Of a DNA stretch of 64,000 nucleotides, positions 44,892 to 52,165 are shown one piece after another. This stretch comes from Phycicoccus sp. CSK15P-2 (GTDB taxonomy: Bacteria > Actinomycetota > Actinomycetes > Actinomycetales > Dermatophilaceae), in contig NZ_JAFDVE010000001.1 of the NCBI RefSeq assembly GCF_016888005.1, forward strand, positions 62,001 through 126,000. Direction: 5' to 3'. The notes beneath the pieces were generated by a model, which did no database searches, had not been told where the DNA came from, and worked only from the letters and a program-made list of their open reading frames with translations. The translations under genes were made by a program, and so were the position numbers. Positions within the stretch are counted from its first letter, which is position 1. Every line of letters begins with the position of its first letter.

Positions 44892-44966
44892 GCCCCCGTA
44901 GCCCAACCGGCAGAGGCAGGCGCCTTAAAAGCGCTCCAGGTGCGGGTTCGACTCCCGTCGGGGGCG
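44892..44966 (+). tRNA. tRNA with anticodon UAA, short variable arm
   Basis: A complete 75-nt cloverleaf: acceptor GCCCCCG (44892–44898) with CGGGGGC (44959–44965), D stem GCC/GGC with GG in the loop, anticodon stem GGCGC/GCGCT around CTTAAAA (anticodon TAA at 44926–44928), six-nt variable loop, T stem GCGGG/CCCGT with loop TTCGACT. CCA is not encoded. UAA reads UUA (Leu), yet bacterial leucine tRNAs have a long variable arm and A73; here the variable arm is short and position 73 is G. Fold is certain; amino-acid identity is not. Confidence 0.85.
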
Positions 44967-44985
44967 CCGGCGCGCCCGACGGGAG
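44952..44985 (+). terminator. Inverted repeat overlapping the tRNA 3' end
   Basis: CTCCCGTCGGG (44952–44962) inside the tRNA T arm and acceptor is matched by CCCGACGGGAG (44975–44985). It could terminate tRNA transcription, or mark recombination arms, as tRNA 3' ends often serve as attachment sites. Confidence 0.45.
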
Positions 44986-45043
44986 AGAGGCGCTCGAACA
45001 GACCGTGGGTCACCGGGGATGCGGCGAACGGACCGGTGCGTGT

Positions 45044-45325
45044 CTACAGGTCGTCCAGCAGCCGCTGTTCCAGCTGCTCGGAGGAGGCGGTGCGGGACGC
45101 AAGGAGGCCGCCGATGCCTGGGATGAGCGCACACAGCCACACCCGATGGCCGGGACCTCGGACGAGAACGGCGGTGATGACCGTGACGGTGTAGGCGAGT
45201 CCGTGCACGGGACCGAGAAGTCGCGATATCTCCGACGCGTGGACAGTGGCGAGGTTGGCGAGCATCAGCGCGAGCGTGATGAGCTCTACGGCTCCGATGA
45301 TCCGCAGGGTCTGCCGCGGGCTCAT
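45044..45325 (-). CDS. Small integral membrane protein (DUF3817-like)
   Basis: 93 residues with two to three hydrophobic helices (IIGAVELITLALMLANLATV, GLAYTVTVITAVLVRG, VWLCALIPGIGGLLASRTA) and a short acidic end. Pattern resembles DUF3817 membrane proteins. The ATG at 45325 overlaps the end of the upstream gene by four bases (ATGA). Function unknown. Lies in the lower-GC segment beside the tRNA. Confidence 0.65.
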   Translation of the reverse strand: MSPRQTLRIIGAVELITLALMLANLATVHASEISRLLGPVHGLAYTVTVITAVLVRGPGHRVWLCALIPGIGGLLASRTASSEQLEQRLLDDL

Positions 45326-45834
45326 CGTCCGACCCCGGTGGTCGACCCGGGCCGGTAGATCATCAGCACGACGACGATCGCCCAGGCCAGGTTGAACATC
45401 CCCGTCGACATCGCGAGTCGGCGCGCGGCATCGCACCCAGCTCGAAGTCCGGCACCACTGTTCCGTGTCGCGTCGTCCGCTTCGCCCACACCGGCGTCGA
45501 GGGCGCTAACGACCTGCGCTTGACCCGGTAGGACGCGAGCGACGAGAAGAGCCGCAGCGACCACTGTGACGATCATCGAGACGATCAGCCATGCATCGCC
45601 GAGAACACCGATGCTTGCTCCGGTGGCGATCCCGAACACGGGGACGAGTGCCCCGACCACCGCGTAGACGCGCGTGATCCGGTGCAGGATGCGCACCACG
45701 GCACCCCTCGTCGCGTCGCCGGGTAGTGCCAGGGCGAGACGTGCGAACCTGGGGAACATGCTCGCGGCGACAGCGACCGGGCCGATGGTGATGATGGCCG
45801 CAAGCACGTGCACGGAGAGCAGGAACGCGCTCAC
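45322..45834 (-). CDS. Membrane protein (DUF2269-like)
   Basis: 170 residues from the GTG at 45834 (an in-frame GTG at 45864 adds ten basic residues; neither has a clear ribosome binding site). Four hydrophobic helices: FLLSVHVLAAIITIGPVAVAASMF, ITRVYAVVGALVPVFGIATGASI, AWLIVSMIVTVVAAALLVARV and TGMFNLAWAIVVVLMIYRPG. Resembles DUF2269/DUF2231-type proteins that often pair with small membrane partners. Codons are less GC-biased than the genome average. Coupled to the downstream gene. Confidence 0.65.
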   Translation of the reverse strand: MSAFLLSVHVLAAIITIGPVAVAASMFPRFARLALALPGDATRGAVVRILHRITRVYAVVGALVPVFGIATGASIGVLGDAWLIVSMIVTVVAAALLVARVLPGQAQVVSALDAGVGEADDATRNSGAGLRAGCDAARRLAMSTGMFNLAWAIVVVLMIYRPGSTTGVGR

Positions 45835-45901
45835 GCGGGCGTCCGTTCGCCGGTGACGGTGCACATGGGGTGCGAGCTTCCGTTCCTGGAGATGACGTCG
45901 G

Positions 45902-46561
45902 TCAGGTCGCGAGCTGGCGCTCGCTCTGCACGGTGACTCCGCGCCGCTCGTACTCGAACAGCTCCTCGACGGCGCGCGCAGTCATCGAGCCGAACGTGCG
46001 TTCGAGCAGGTACAGGGCGACATCGAGACCCGAGGTGACGCCGCCGCCGCTGATGAGGTCGCCGTCGTCCACGACGCGTGCGCGGACGACGTTCACTCCG
46101 CTGGCATCGAGCATGTCGATCCCGAGCACGTGCGTGGTCGCCGTGCGCCCTTCGATGAGCCCGGCCATCGCGAGCGCGAGCGACCCTCCGCAGTAGGCCG
46201 CGACCGTGACGTCCGGATTGTCGAGTGCGCGTCCGATCAGGGGCATCGCGTCGCTGGACGCGAACCGGCCCAGAAGTACGGGGATGGTCTCGTCGCCGGC
46301 ATCGGGGTCGCCGTCGACGGGGCCGACCGCTCCCGGGACGAGCACGAAGCCGGGCGTATCGGGATCGAGCGTCGTGGACGCCGCGAGTGATATCCCAGGG
46401 AGGCCGGAGCGCACGGGACCCGGGCCGCCTGCGCTGACGAGCTCGACCGCCAACGCTCCGCCGAGGACGCCGCTGCCCGCCATGAGCGCCTCGTACGGTG
46501 CGATGACATCGAGCGGGTCGAATCCGTCGAAAAGCACGAGCTGGGCGCGGAGCGGAGGCAT
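45902..46561 (-). CDS. DJ-1/PfpI-family protein
   Basis: 219 residues of the class I glutamine-amidotransferase-like fold: AQLVLFDGFDPLDVIAPYEAL at the N-terminus, the nucleophile elbow VAAYCGGSLALAMAGLIEGRTATTHVLG (Cys-Gly-Gly) and GGGVTSGLDVALYLLERTFG near the C-terminus. Relatives include isonitrile hydratases and DJ-1-like stress proteins. The ATG at 46561 is preceded by AAAGGGA. Divergent from a GlxA regulator whose own N-terminal domain has the same fold. Confidence 0.82.
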   Translation of the reverse strand: MPPLRAQLVLFDGFDPLDVIAPYEALMAGSGVLGGALAVELVSAGGPGPVRSGLPGISLAASTTLDPDTPGFVLVPGAVGPVDGDPDAGDETIPVLLGRFASSDAMPLIGRALDNPDVTVAAYCGGSLALAMAGLIEGRTATTHVLGIDMLDASGVNVVRARVVDDGDLISGGGVTSGLDVALYLLERTFGSMTARAVEELFEYERRGVTVQSERQLAT

Positions 46562-46625
46562 GAATGGTTCCCTTTCGACGGATGTTCCCCCCAATCCTCG
46601 CCGCGTCCAGCCGGCTACCGCCATG

Positions 46626-46641
46626 ACTATCAAGACATAGT
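46626..46641. promoter_or_regulatory. Small dyad between PfpI gene and GlxA regulator
   Basis: ACTAT (46626–46630) and ATAGT (46637–46641) in the 122-nt divergent gap. TATCCT lies seven nt before the regulator's ATG and may be its -10 element with a leaderless start. Confidence 0.35.
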
Positions 46642-46683
46642 TCGCCTGAATCTCGCCACGGCGTGAGGACCTATCCTGCCAGC

Positions 46684-47625
46684 ATGTACACGGTCGTCGT
46701 GCTCGCTCTCGAAGACGCGATCGCCTTCGATATGGCCACTCCGATCGAGACCTTCGGACGCGTCCGGATTCCTGATGGGCGGCCCGGTTACCGGCTCGTC
46801 GTGGCCGGTCCCGAGCCGTCCGTCCAGGCCGGCCCCCTGCGGCTGGCCATCGACGAGGGACTGGACGCACTCGAGCGTGCCGACCTCATCGTCGTACCCG
46901 GTCGGAACGACCCTTCCCGCCTCTCGCCGGCCGAGGTCCTCGATGCTCTGCGGACGGCCGCGCAGCGCGGGACGCGGATCGCGTCGATCTGCGTCGGCGC
47001 GTTCACGCTCGCCGAGGCAGGCCTGCTCGACGGTCGGGATGCCACGACCCACTGGCTTGCTGCGGACGAGTTCGCGTCCAGGTTTCCGGCCGTCCGACTC
47101 GATCCCGATGTGCTCTACACGGACGACGGGGACATCCTCACCTCCGCCGGTGGGGCATCCGGTCTCGACCTCTGCCTGCACATCGTTCACCGGGACTACG
47201 GAACGGCGATTGCTGCGGACGCTGCCCGCCTGGCGGTGTCGCCGCTGCACCGCCCAGGAGGGCAGGCGCAGTACATCGTCCGCAACCGTCCGACCTCCCG
47301 GTCGTCGACTCTCGGGCCGGTTCTCTGGTGGGTCGAGACCAACGCGCACCGCGAGCTCGCCCTCGCGGACATCGCCGACGCGGCGGGCATGAGCGCACGC
47401 ACACTGACCCGCAGGTTCAAGGACGAGACAGGGCAGAGCCCGATGCAATGGGTCTCAGGCGTGCGCCTTCGTCATGCGCAGGAGCTCCTGGAAACCACCG
47501 ACCACACCGTGGACCGGATCGCCGCCGACACCGGGTTCCCGACGACGAGCAACTTCCGATCGCAGTTCGGTCAGTCCCTCGGGGTCACTCCGGGCGCGTA
47601 CCGCAAGGTGTTCCGCCCCGGATGA
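46684..47625 (+). CDS. GlxA-type AraC-family regulator
   Basis: 313 residues. N-terminal DJ-1/PfpI-like sensor domain (MYTVVVLALEDAIAFDMATPIETFG; TRIASICVGAFTLAEAGLLDGRDATTHW, with the Cys elbow) and a C-terminal AraC double helix-turn-helix (LALADIADAAGMSARTLTRRFKDETGQSPMQWVSGVRLRHAQELLE…IAADTGFPTTSNFRSQFGQSLGVTPGAYRKVF). Divergent from the PfpI-like enzyme, the usual target position. An upstream ATG at 46663 is possible but less likely. Confidence 0.92.
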   Translation: MYTVVVLALEDAIAFDMATPIETFGRVRIPDGRPGYRLVVAGPEPSVQAGPLRLAIDEGLDALERADLIVVPGRNDPSRLSPAEVLDALRTAAQRGTRIASICVGAFTLAEAGLLDGRDATTHWLAADEFASRFPAVRLDPDVLYTDDGDILTSAGGASGLDLCLHIVHRDYGTAIAADAARLAVSPLHRPGGQAQYIVRNRPTSRSSTLGPVLWWVETNAHRELALADIADAAGMSARTLTRRFKDETGQSPMQWVSGVRLRHAQELLETTDHTVDRIAADTGFPTTSNFRSQFGQSLGVTPGAYRKVFRPG

Positions 47626-47881
47626 CCGCTGCCCGCTCGGGTGGGGACGCGAAGGACCGACCGTTCTCATGTCGAGCCCCACCGCGCGGAAGCCTTCGCG
47701 CCGTCTGCGCCAGGGAGCTCACGGGGGCCGAGAGGCGCTCGACGGAGAGAGAGCGGTAGTCCTCGCAGGGAGCGCTGTTGTCCACAAGGGCTCTCAGCGG
47801 GAACTCAGCAGCGTCGTCCTGCGTCTAGGCTGGTAGATGACGACGGTGACCATCACCGCCACGACCATCACGGAGGAACCG

Positions 47882-48727
47882 ATGGCCAACAACCCGGCAT
47901 TCAACCGCCTCGAGAAGGACGCACGTAGCGGCTACGCCGGCTTCCGTACCGGCCAGGGCTCGGCCCCTGCGGGTGCCACCCACGCCGCCACCGACGAGCT
48001 CAGCGCCCAACAGCTGCAGGAGATGTACAGCGCCCCGTCGGCGGTCCAGCAGGGCTCCGACCGCGTCGTCACCATGGACGACGTCATCATGAAGACGCTC
48101 GGCCTGTTCGCGCTCGTCGTCGGGTTCGGGGCCGTCGGCTGGGGCATCGCCGCCGCCAACCCGGCACTCGGCTTCATGGTGTGGATGGGCGGGATGGTCG
48201 CCACCCTCGTCCTCGGCCTCGTCATCGCCTTCAAGAAGGCTCTCAGCGTGCCGCTCATCGTCGGCTACGCCGTGGTCGAGGGGCTCTTCGTCGGCGCGGT
48301 GAGCCAGTTCTTCGAGCAGCGCTACGCGGGGATCGTCGCGCAGGCCGTCCTCGCGACCCTCGCCACGTTCGCCGGCATGTTCATCGCCTACAAGGTGGGT
48401 CTGATCAAGGTCACGCCGAAGTTCCGCCGGATCGTCACGATGATGATCTTCGGCTACGCGATCTTCGCCGTGGTCAACTTCGTCTTCGCGATGGTCACGA
48501 ACACCGCCTTCGGGTTCGGCGGCTCCGGGTGGCTCGGCATCGGCATCTCGCTCTTCGCCGTCGGCCTGGCCTCGGTGTCCCTGGCGCTCGACTTCGACAT
48601 GGTCGACACCGCGATCGCCACCGGGGCGCCGCAGAAGTACTCCTGGCTCCTCGCCCACGGCATCATCGTCACGCTCGTCTGGCTCTACATCGAGTTCCTG
48701 CGCCTCATCGCGCGCATGCGGGAGTGA
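47882..48727 (+). CDS. Bax inhibitor-1/YccA-family membrane protein
   Basis: 281 residues with seven hydrophobic helices after a roughly 75-residue soluble N-terminus. Motifs such as KALSVPLIVGYAVVEGLFVGAVSQFFEQRY and SVSLALDFDMVDTAIATGAPQKYSWLLAHGIIVTLVWLYIEFLRLIA match the BI-1-like YccA/YbhL group, including the C-terminal Asp pair. Possibly a pH-sensitive calcium-leak channel, as known for a Bacillus relative. ATG at 47882 follows GGAGGAA; an in-frame ATG at 47837 directly after TAGGCT (47826–47831) would be leaderless. The upstream 256-nt gap shows nothing else. Confidence 0.9.
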   Translation: MANNPAFNRLEKDARSGYAGFRTGQGSAPAGATHAATDELSAQQLQEMYSAPSAVQQGSDRVVTMDDVIMKTLGLFALVVGFGAVGWGIAAANPALGFMVWMGGMVATLVLGLVIAFKKALSVPLIVGYAVVEGLFVGAVSQFFEQRYAGIVAQAVLATLATFAGMFIAYKVGLIKVTPKFRRIVTMMIFGYAIFAVVNFVFAMVTNTAFGFGGSGWLGIGISLFAVGLASVSLALDFDMVDTAIATGAPQKYSWLLAHGIIVTLVWLYIEFLRLIARMRE

Positions 48728-49065
48728 CCCGACCACGTCGCCACGACGGCGCCGGGGAGGCTGCGGCCACCTCGGCGCCGTCCGCGTCCCGCGACCCGGT
48801 TCCACGGCCGGTGCGCGACGACCTCGACCGCATCCGGCGTCGCTGGGCCGAGCTCCCCGTCGCGCGAGCGGAGCAGGCGGCGCCGGCTGTGCGCCGCCTC
48901 GTCGAGGAGGCCGCCGCGCGTACCGCCCCCGAGGTGCCGGTACCCGACCTCGGCGCCGCGGTCCTGCCGGACCAGCTCACGGTCGTCGTGTGGGACGCCT
49001 ACGCACAGGGCCGGGGTGACGGCCTCGCCGAAGCAGTCTCCGCGCTACGCCGCGGTCTGCCCTGA
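48724..49065 (+). CDS. Hypothetical small protein
   Basis: 113 residues from a GTG that overlaps the Bax-inhibitor-like stop. Basic and Ala-rich start, then VRDDLDRIRRRWAELPVARAEQAAPAVRRLVEEAAAR and LPDQLTVVVWDAYAQGRGDGLAEAVSALRRGL. No membrane segment or known motif. Third positions and coupling support a real gene. Function unknown. Confidence 0.65.
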   Translation: MTRPRRHDGAGEAAATSAPSASRDPVPRPVRDDLDRIRRRWAELPVARAEQAAPAVRRLVEEAAARTAPEVPVPDLGAAVLPDQLTVVVWDAYAQGRGDGLAEAVSALRRGLP

Positions 49066-49090
49066 CGTCCGGAGCACGCGGCGTCGGCCG

Positions 49091-50314
49091 TCAGGTGAGC
49101 CGCTCGACGACGATCGCCATGCCCTGGCCGCCGCCGACGCACATCGTCTCCAGCCCGTAGCGGCCGTCCCGGGCCTCGAGCCCGTTCAGCATGGTCGTCA
49201 TGATCCGGGTGCCCGTGGACCCGAACGGATGCCCGAGCGCGATGGCTCCGCCGTGCACGTTGAGCCGCTCCGGGTCCATCCCGAGGTCGTCCGCCGAGGC
49301 GAGCACCTGCGACGCGAACGCCTCGTTGATCTCGTAGAGGTCCATGTCCTCGACGGTCAGCCCCGCACGGCCCAGCGCCTGCCGGGACGCCTCGACCGGA
49401 CCGAGGCCCATGACCTCCGGCGACAGGGCGGAGACGCCGGTCGACACGATCCGGGCCAGCGGGGTGAGCCCGAGCTCCTCGGCCCGGGTGTCACTCATGA
49501 CGACCACCCCGGACGCACCGTCGTTGAGCGGGCAGCAGTTGCCCGCCGTGACCGTTCCCTGCTCCCGGAACACCGGCTGCAGGCCGTGGACCGCCTCGAG
49601 GGTGACCCCGGGACGGGGGCCGTCGTCGGACGACACGACGGTGCCGTCGGGGAGGGTGACCGGCAGGATCTCGCGGGCGAAGAAGCCGTCGGCGATCGCC
49701 TTCTCGGCCCGGTTCTGGCTCGTGACGCCCCACTCGTCCTGGCGCAGCCGGGAGATGCCGCGGGACGTCGCCACGTTCTCGGCGGTCTGGCCCATCGCGA
49801 TGTAGACGTCGGGGAGCTCGCCGTCCTCCCGCGGGTCGTGCCACGGCGCGTTGGACGAGGCGGTCTCCACGGTGCGCGCTGCGGCGTCGGCGAAGAGTGG
49901 GTTCTGTGCCTCGCCCGTGCTGCCACCGGCGCCGGTGAAGCTCTCGTACTGGCTCACGCACTCGACGCCACCGACGACGAAGGTGCCCCCCTCGCCGGCC
50001 TTGACGGCGTGGAAGGCCATCCGCATGGTCTGGGTCGACGAGGCGCAGAAGCGGTTGACCGTCGCGGCGGGGAGGTGGTCCATCCCGGCGAGCACGGCGA
50101 TGACGCGTGCCATGTTCGAGCCGTGCTTGAACGACGGATCGGCACACCCCCAGTAGAGGTCGTCGACGGTCTGCGGGTCGAGGCCCGGGAGCCGGTCCAT
50201 CAGCCCACGGACCACCTGGACGGACAGGTCGTCGGGGCGCATCTCCCGCAGCGAGCCCTTGAAGGCCCGGCCGATCGGGGTGCGGGCGGTGGCGACGATG
50301 ACGGCCTCGGGCAC
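49091..50314 (-). CDS. Acetyl-CoA acyltransferase (thiolase)
   Basis: 407-residue thiolase with the full catalytic set: VNRFCASSTQTMRMAFHAV (acylated Cys near residue 90), GGAIALGHPFGSTGTRIM (His near 360) and ETMCVGGGQGMAIVVERL (second Cys near 390). EAVIVATARTPIGRAFKGSLRE and GLMDRLPGLDPQTVDDLYWGCADPS are typical N-terminal parts. Works in beta-oxidation or acetoacetyl-CoA formation; length and sequence favour a degradative acyl-CoA thiolase. A dyad upstream of its start suggests TetR/FadR-type control. Confidence 0.92.
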   Translation of the reverse strand: MPEAVIVATARTPIGRAFKGSLREMRPDDLSVQVVRGLMDRLPGLDPQTVDDLYWGCADPSFKHGSNMARVIAVLAGMDHLPAATVNRFCASSTQTMRMAFHAVKAGEGGTFVVGGVECVSQYESFTGAGGSTGEAQNPLFADAAARTVETASSNAPWHDPREDGELPDVYIAMGQTAENVATSRGISRLRQDEWGVTSQNRAEKAIADGFFAREILPVTLPDGTVVSSDDGPRPGVTLEAVHGLQPVFREQGTVTAGNCCPLNDGASGVVVMSDTRAEELGLTPLARIVSTGVSALSPEVMGLGPVEASRQALGRAGLTVEDMDLYEINEAFASQVLASADDLGMDPERLNVHGGAIALGHPFGSTGTRIMTTMLNGLEARDGRYGLETMCVGGGQGMAIVVERLT

Positions 50315-50354
50315 GGGTACCTCCTCGAACGGGCGAGCGGCCGGTCGTCCGGCT

Positions 50355-50366
50355 GAGCGCTCGCTC
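50355..50366. promoter_or_regulatory. Candidate TetR-type dyad before the thiolase gene
   Basis: GAGCG-CT-CGCTC lies 41 nt upstream of the thiolase start. Dyads with this core are common operators for TetR-family fatty-acid regulators in actinobacteria. Confidence 0.35.
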
Positions 50367-50386
50367 GGTGAACCGTCCCAGCGTAG

Positions 50387-50406
50387 GCGGGAGAGGCACC
50401 TCCCGC
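50387..50406 (-). terminator. Hairpin terminator after the SGNH hydrolase
   Basis: GCGGGAG (50387–50393) and CTCCCGC (50400–50406) form a perfect 7-bp stem, 53 nt beyond the hydrolase stop in its reading direction and before the thiolase promoter. Confidence 0.5.
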
Positions 50407-50458
50407 AGTGGGCTTCGTCGCGACGGGGCGTCCCTCGGCCCGCGGCGAGCCACGCAGG

Positions 50459-51517
50459 TCAGGCCGGCGAGCTCTCCGTCTCCGGACCACCGGCCACGGT
50501 CTCGTGTCGTGGGTCCTCGGCGGGCGGCACCGGACCGGGCCGACGACGCAGGAGGACGGCCCACCGGCCCCGTGGCCCGCGGCTCTCGCCGGCCACCTGG
50601 GTCGGGGCGACCTCGGTGCCCGCGGTACGCACCGCCTGCCCCGCGGCGACGGCGACCGGTCCGACGCGCTCGCCCCGCAGCGGCTCGGGCCGACGGTCCT
50701 CGGAGTCGGCGCCCCAGATCCGCAGCGCCGCGCAGACGCTCGGCAGCAGGGCTGCCGCTGCACGTGCGTACCCGACGGCCGAGGGGTGGAAGCGGTCCTT
50801 GCTGAACATCTCGGCAGGGGACGCCGCGAACTCCGGACCGAGGAGGTCACCGAGCGAGACGGTCCGGCCCCCGGCCTCGACGACCGCGACGGTCTGTGCG
50901 GCGGCGAGGTCTCGAGACCATCGGCGCATGAGGGTCCGCAGCGGCTGCTGCACGGGCTGGATGGTGCCGAGGTCCGGGCAGGTGCCCACGACCACCTCGG
51001 CGCCGAGGGCGCGAGCCCGCCGGACGGTCTGCTCGAGGTGCCGGACGGCGGTGGACCGGTCGGTGCGGTGCGTGACGTCGTTCGCGCCGACCATGACGAG
51101 GACGACGTCCGGGTGGAGGACCTCCTTCAGGGCGTTCGCGAGCTGGCGTTCGAGGGAACCGGACTCGGCGCCGACGACCGCGCGGTTGGTGAGCCGGACC
51201 GGTCGCCCGGTGATGGCCGAGACCCCGTTGGCGACGATGGCCCCGACGGTCTCGTACGGGTGGTCGGCACCCATCCCGGCGGCCGAGGAGTCGCCGAGGA
51301 CGACGAGCTCGTAGGGCTCGCCCCGTCCCGCGCCGTACATGCCGTCGTCGTCCGGAGAGGTGTCGAACGGGGTGCCGATGACCCGTCGGGCGAGGGCCGC
51401 CTCGGCCTTGATGACCGCGTAGCCGAGAGCTCCGACCGCGGCGCCGGCGGCAGCCATCCCGCCACCTCCGTAGGCTGCGGTGGCCGCGATCTTCCGGGCT
51501 CGTCGTGCTCGTCCCAT
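50459..51517 (-). CDS. SGNH/GDSL-family hydrolase
   Basis: 352 residues with an N-terminal hydrophobic, Gly/Ala-rich segment (about 10–35) then an SGNH domain: LVVLGDSSAAGMGADHPYETV (block I Ser), VGANDVTHRTD (block III, Asn), and DRFHPSAVGYARAAAAL (block V, catalytic Asp-x2-His). A proline-rich basic tail follows (about 290–352). Members act as esterases or acyl hydrolases, often on cell-envelope lipids or glycans. Substrate unknown. Likely membrane-attached or exported. Confidence 0.87.
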   Translation of the reverse strand: MGRARRARKIAATAAYGGGGMAAAGAAVGALGYAVIKAEAALARRVIGTPFDTSPDDDGMYGAGRGEPYELVVLGDSSAAGMGADHPYETVGAIVANGVSAITGRPVRLTNRAVVGAESGSLERQLANALKEVLHPDVVLVMVGANDVTHRTDRSTAVRHLEQTVRRARALGAEVVVGTCPDLGTIQPVQQPLRTLMRRWSRDLAAAQTVAVVEAGGRTVSLGDLLGPEFAASPAEMFSKDRFHPSAVGYARAAAALLPSVCAALRIWGADSEDRRPEPLRGERVGPVAVAAGQAVRTAGTEVAPTQVAGESRGPRGRWAVLLRRRPGPVPPAEDPRHETVAGGPETESSPA

Positions 51518-51614
51518 GTGGCTCGGCCGCTCCTTCCTCGGGTGTCGCCCACCACGGTAACGCCGCGCTCGACGGTCCCGTTCCGCGGTCCTGCGGGCCT
51601 CCTACGCTGGGCGG

Positions 51615-51995
51615 GTGGACGTGGACGCCGGGAAGGCAGAGGTCGAGCGGCGGGTGGGGCCGGAGGACACCGCGGAGGTGCTCGGCTCCGGCAGCCTGCC
51701 GGTGCTGGGGACCCCGCGGCTCGTGGCGTGGGCGGAGGCCGCGACGGTCGCCGCCCTCGCCCCCGGGCTGTCGGAGGGCGAGACGAGTGTCGGCGTCCGG
51801 GTCGAGGTCGACCACCGGGCCCCGAGCGTCGTCGGCGACCTCGTGCTCGTGCGTGCGGAGGTCGTGGCCGTCGAGGGGCGTCGCGTCACGCTGGACGTCG
51901 TCGCGGGCACACCCGACGGCACGGTGCTGGCCCGGGGCACCGTCGAGCGGGTGGTCGTCGAGGCGGCGAAGTTCCTCGGCCGTCTGCGATCCTGA
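51615..51995 (+). CDS. Hotdog-fold thioesterase (FlK-like)
   Basis: 126 residues: VGPEDTAEVLGSGSLPVLGTPRLVAWAEAATVAALAPGLSEGETSVGVRVEVDHRAPSV, with a hotdog helix and the T…E…H pattern of fluoroacetyl-CoA-type thioesterases, then VVGDLVLVRAEVVAVEGRRVTLDVVAG. Probably hydrolyses an acyl-CoA. GTG start with TACGCT eight nt upstream, possibly leaderless. Divergent from the SGNH hydrolase. Confidence 0.8.
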   Translation: MDVDAGKAEVERRVGPEDTAEVLGSGSLPVLGTPRLVAWAEAATVAALAPGLSEGETSVGVRVEVDHRAPSVVGDLVLVRAEVVAVEGRRVTLDVVAGTPDGTVLARGTVERVVVEAAKFLGRLRS

Positions 51996-52165
51996 GGGTC
52001 CTCTCACCCCCGGGCTGAGGGGCCTCTTACCCCGGCAGACGGGTCTCCCACCCCCGCTGACCTGGACGGACGGGCCCGTCCGCGCCCACCGCGTCGGAGC
52101 CGGTGGTGGCCAGTGGCGGGTCCCGCGGTATTCCGTCCGTGGAATTGTTGTCAAAGCGTGACAGT

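Noticed and set aside
52000-52060. Repeated CCTCTCACCCCC / CCTCTTACCCC / TCTCCCACCCCC runs before cbs, as possible regulatory repeats
   Set aside because: They are short, imperfect C-rich runs without dyad symmetry; I see no convincing site in them.
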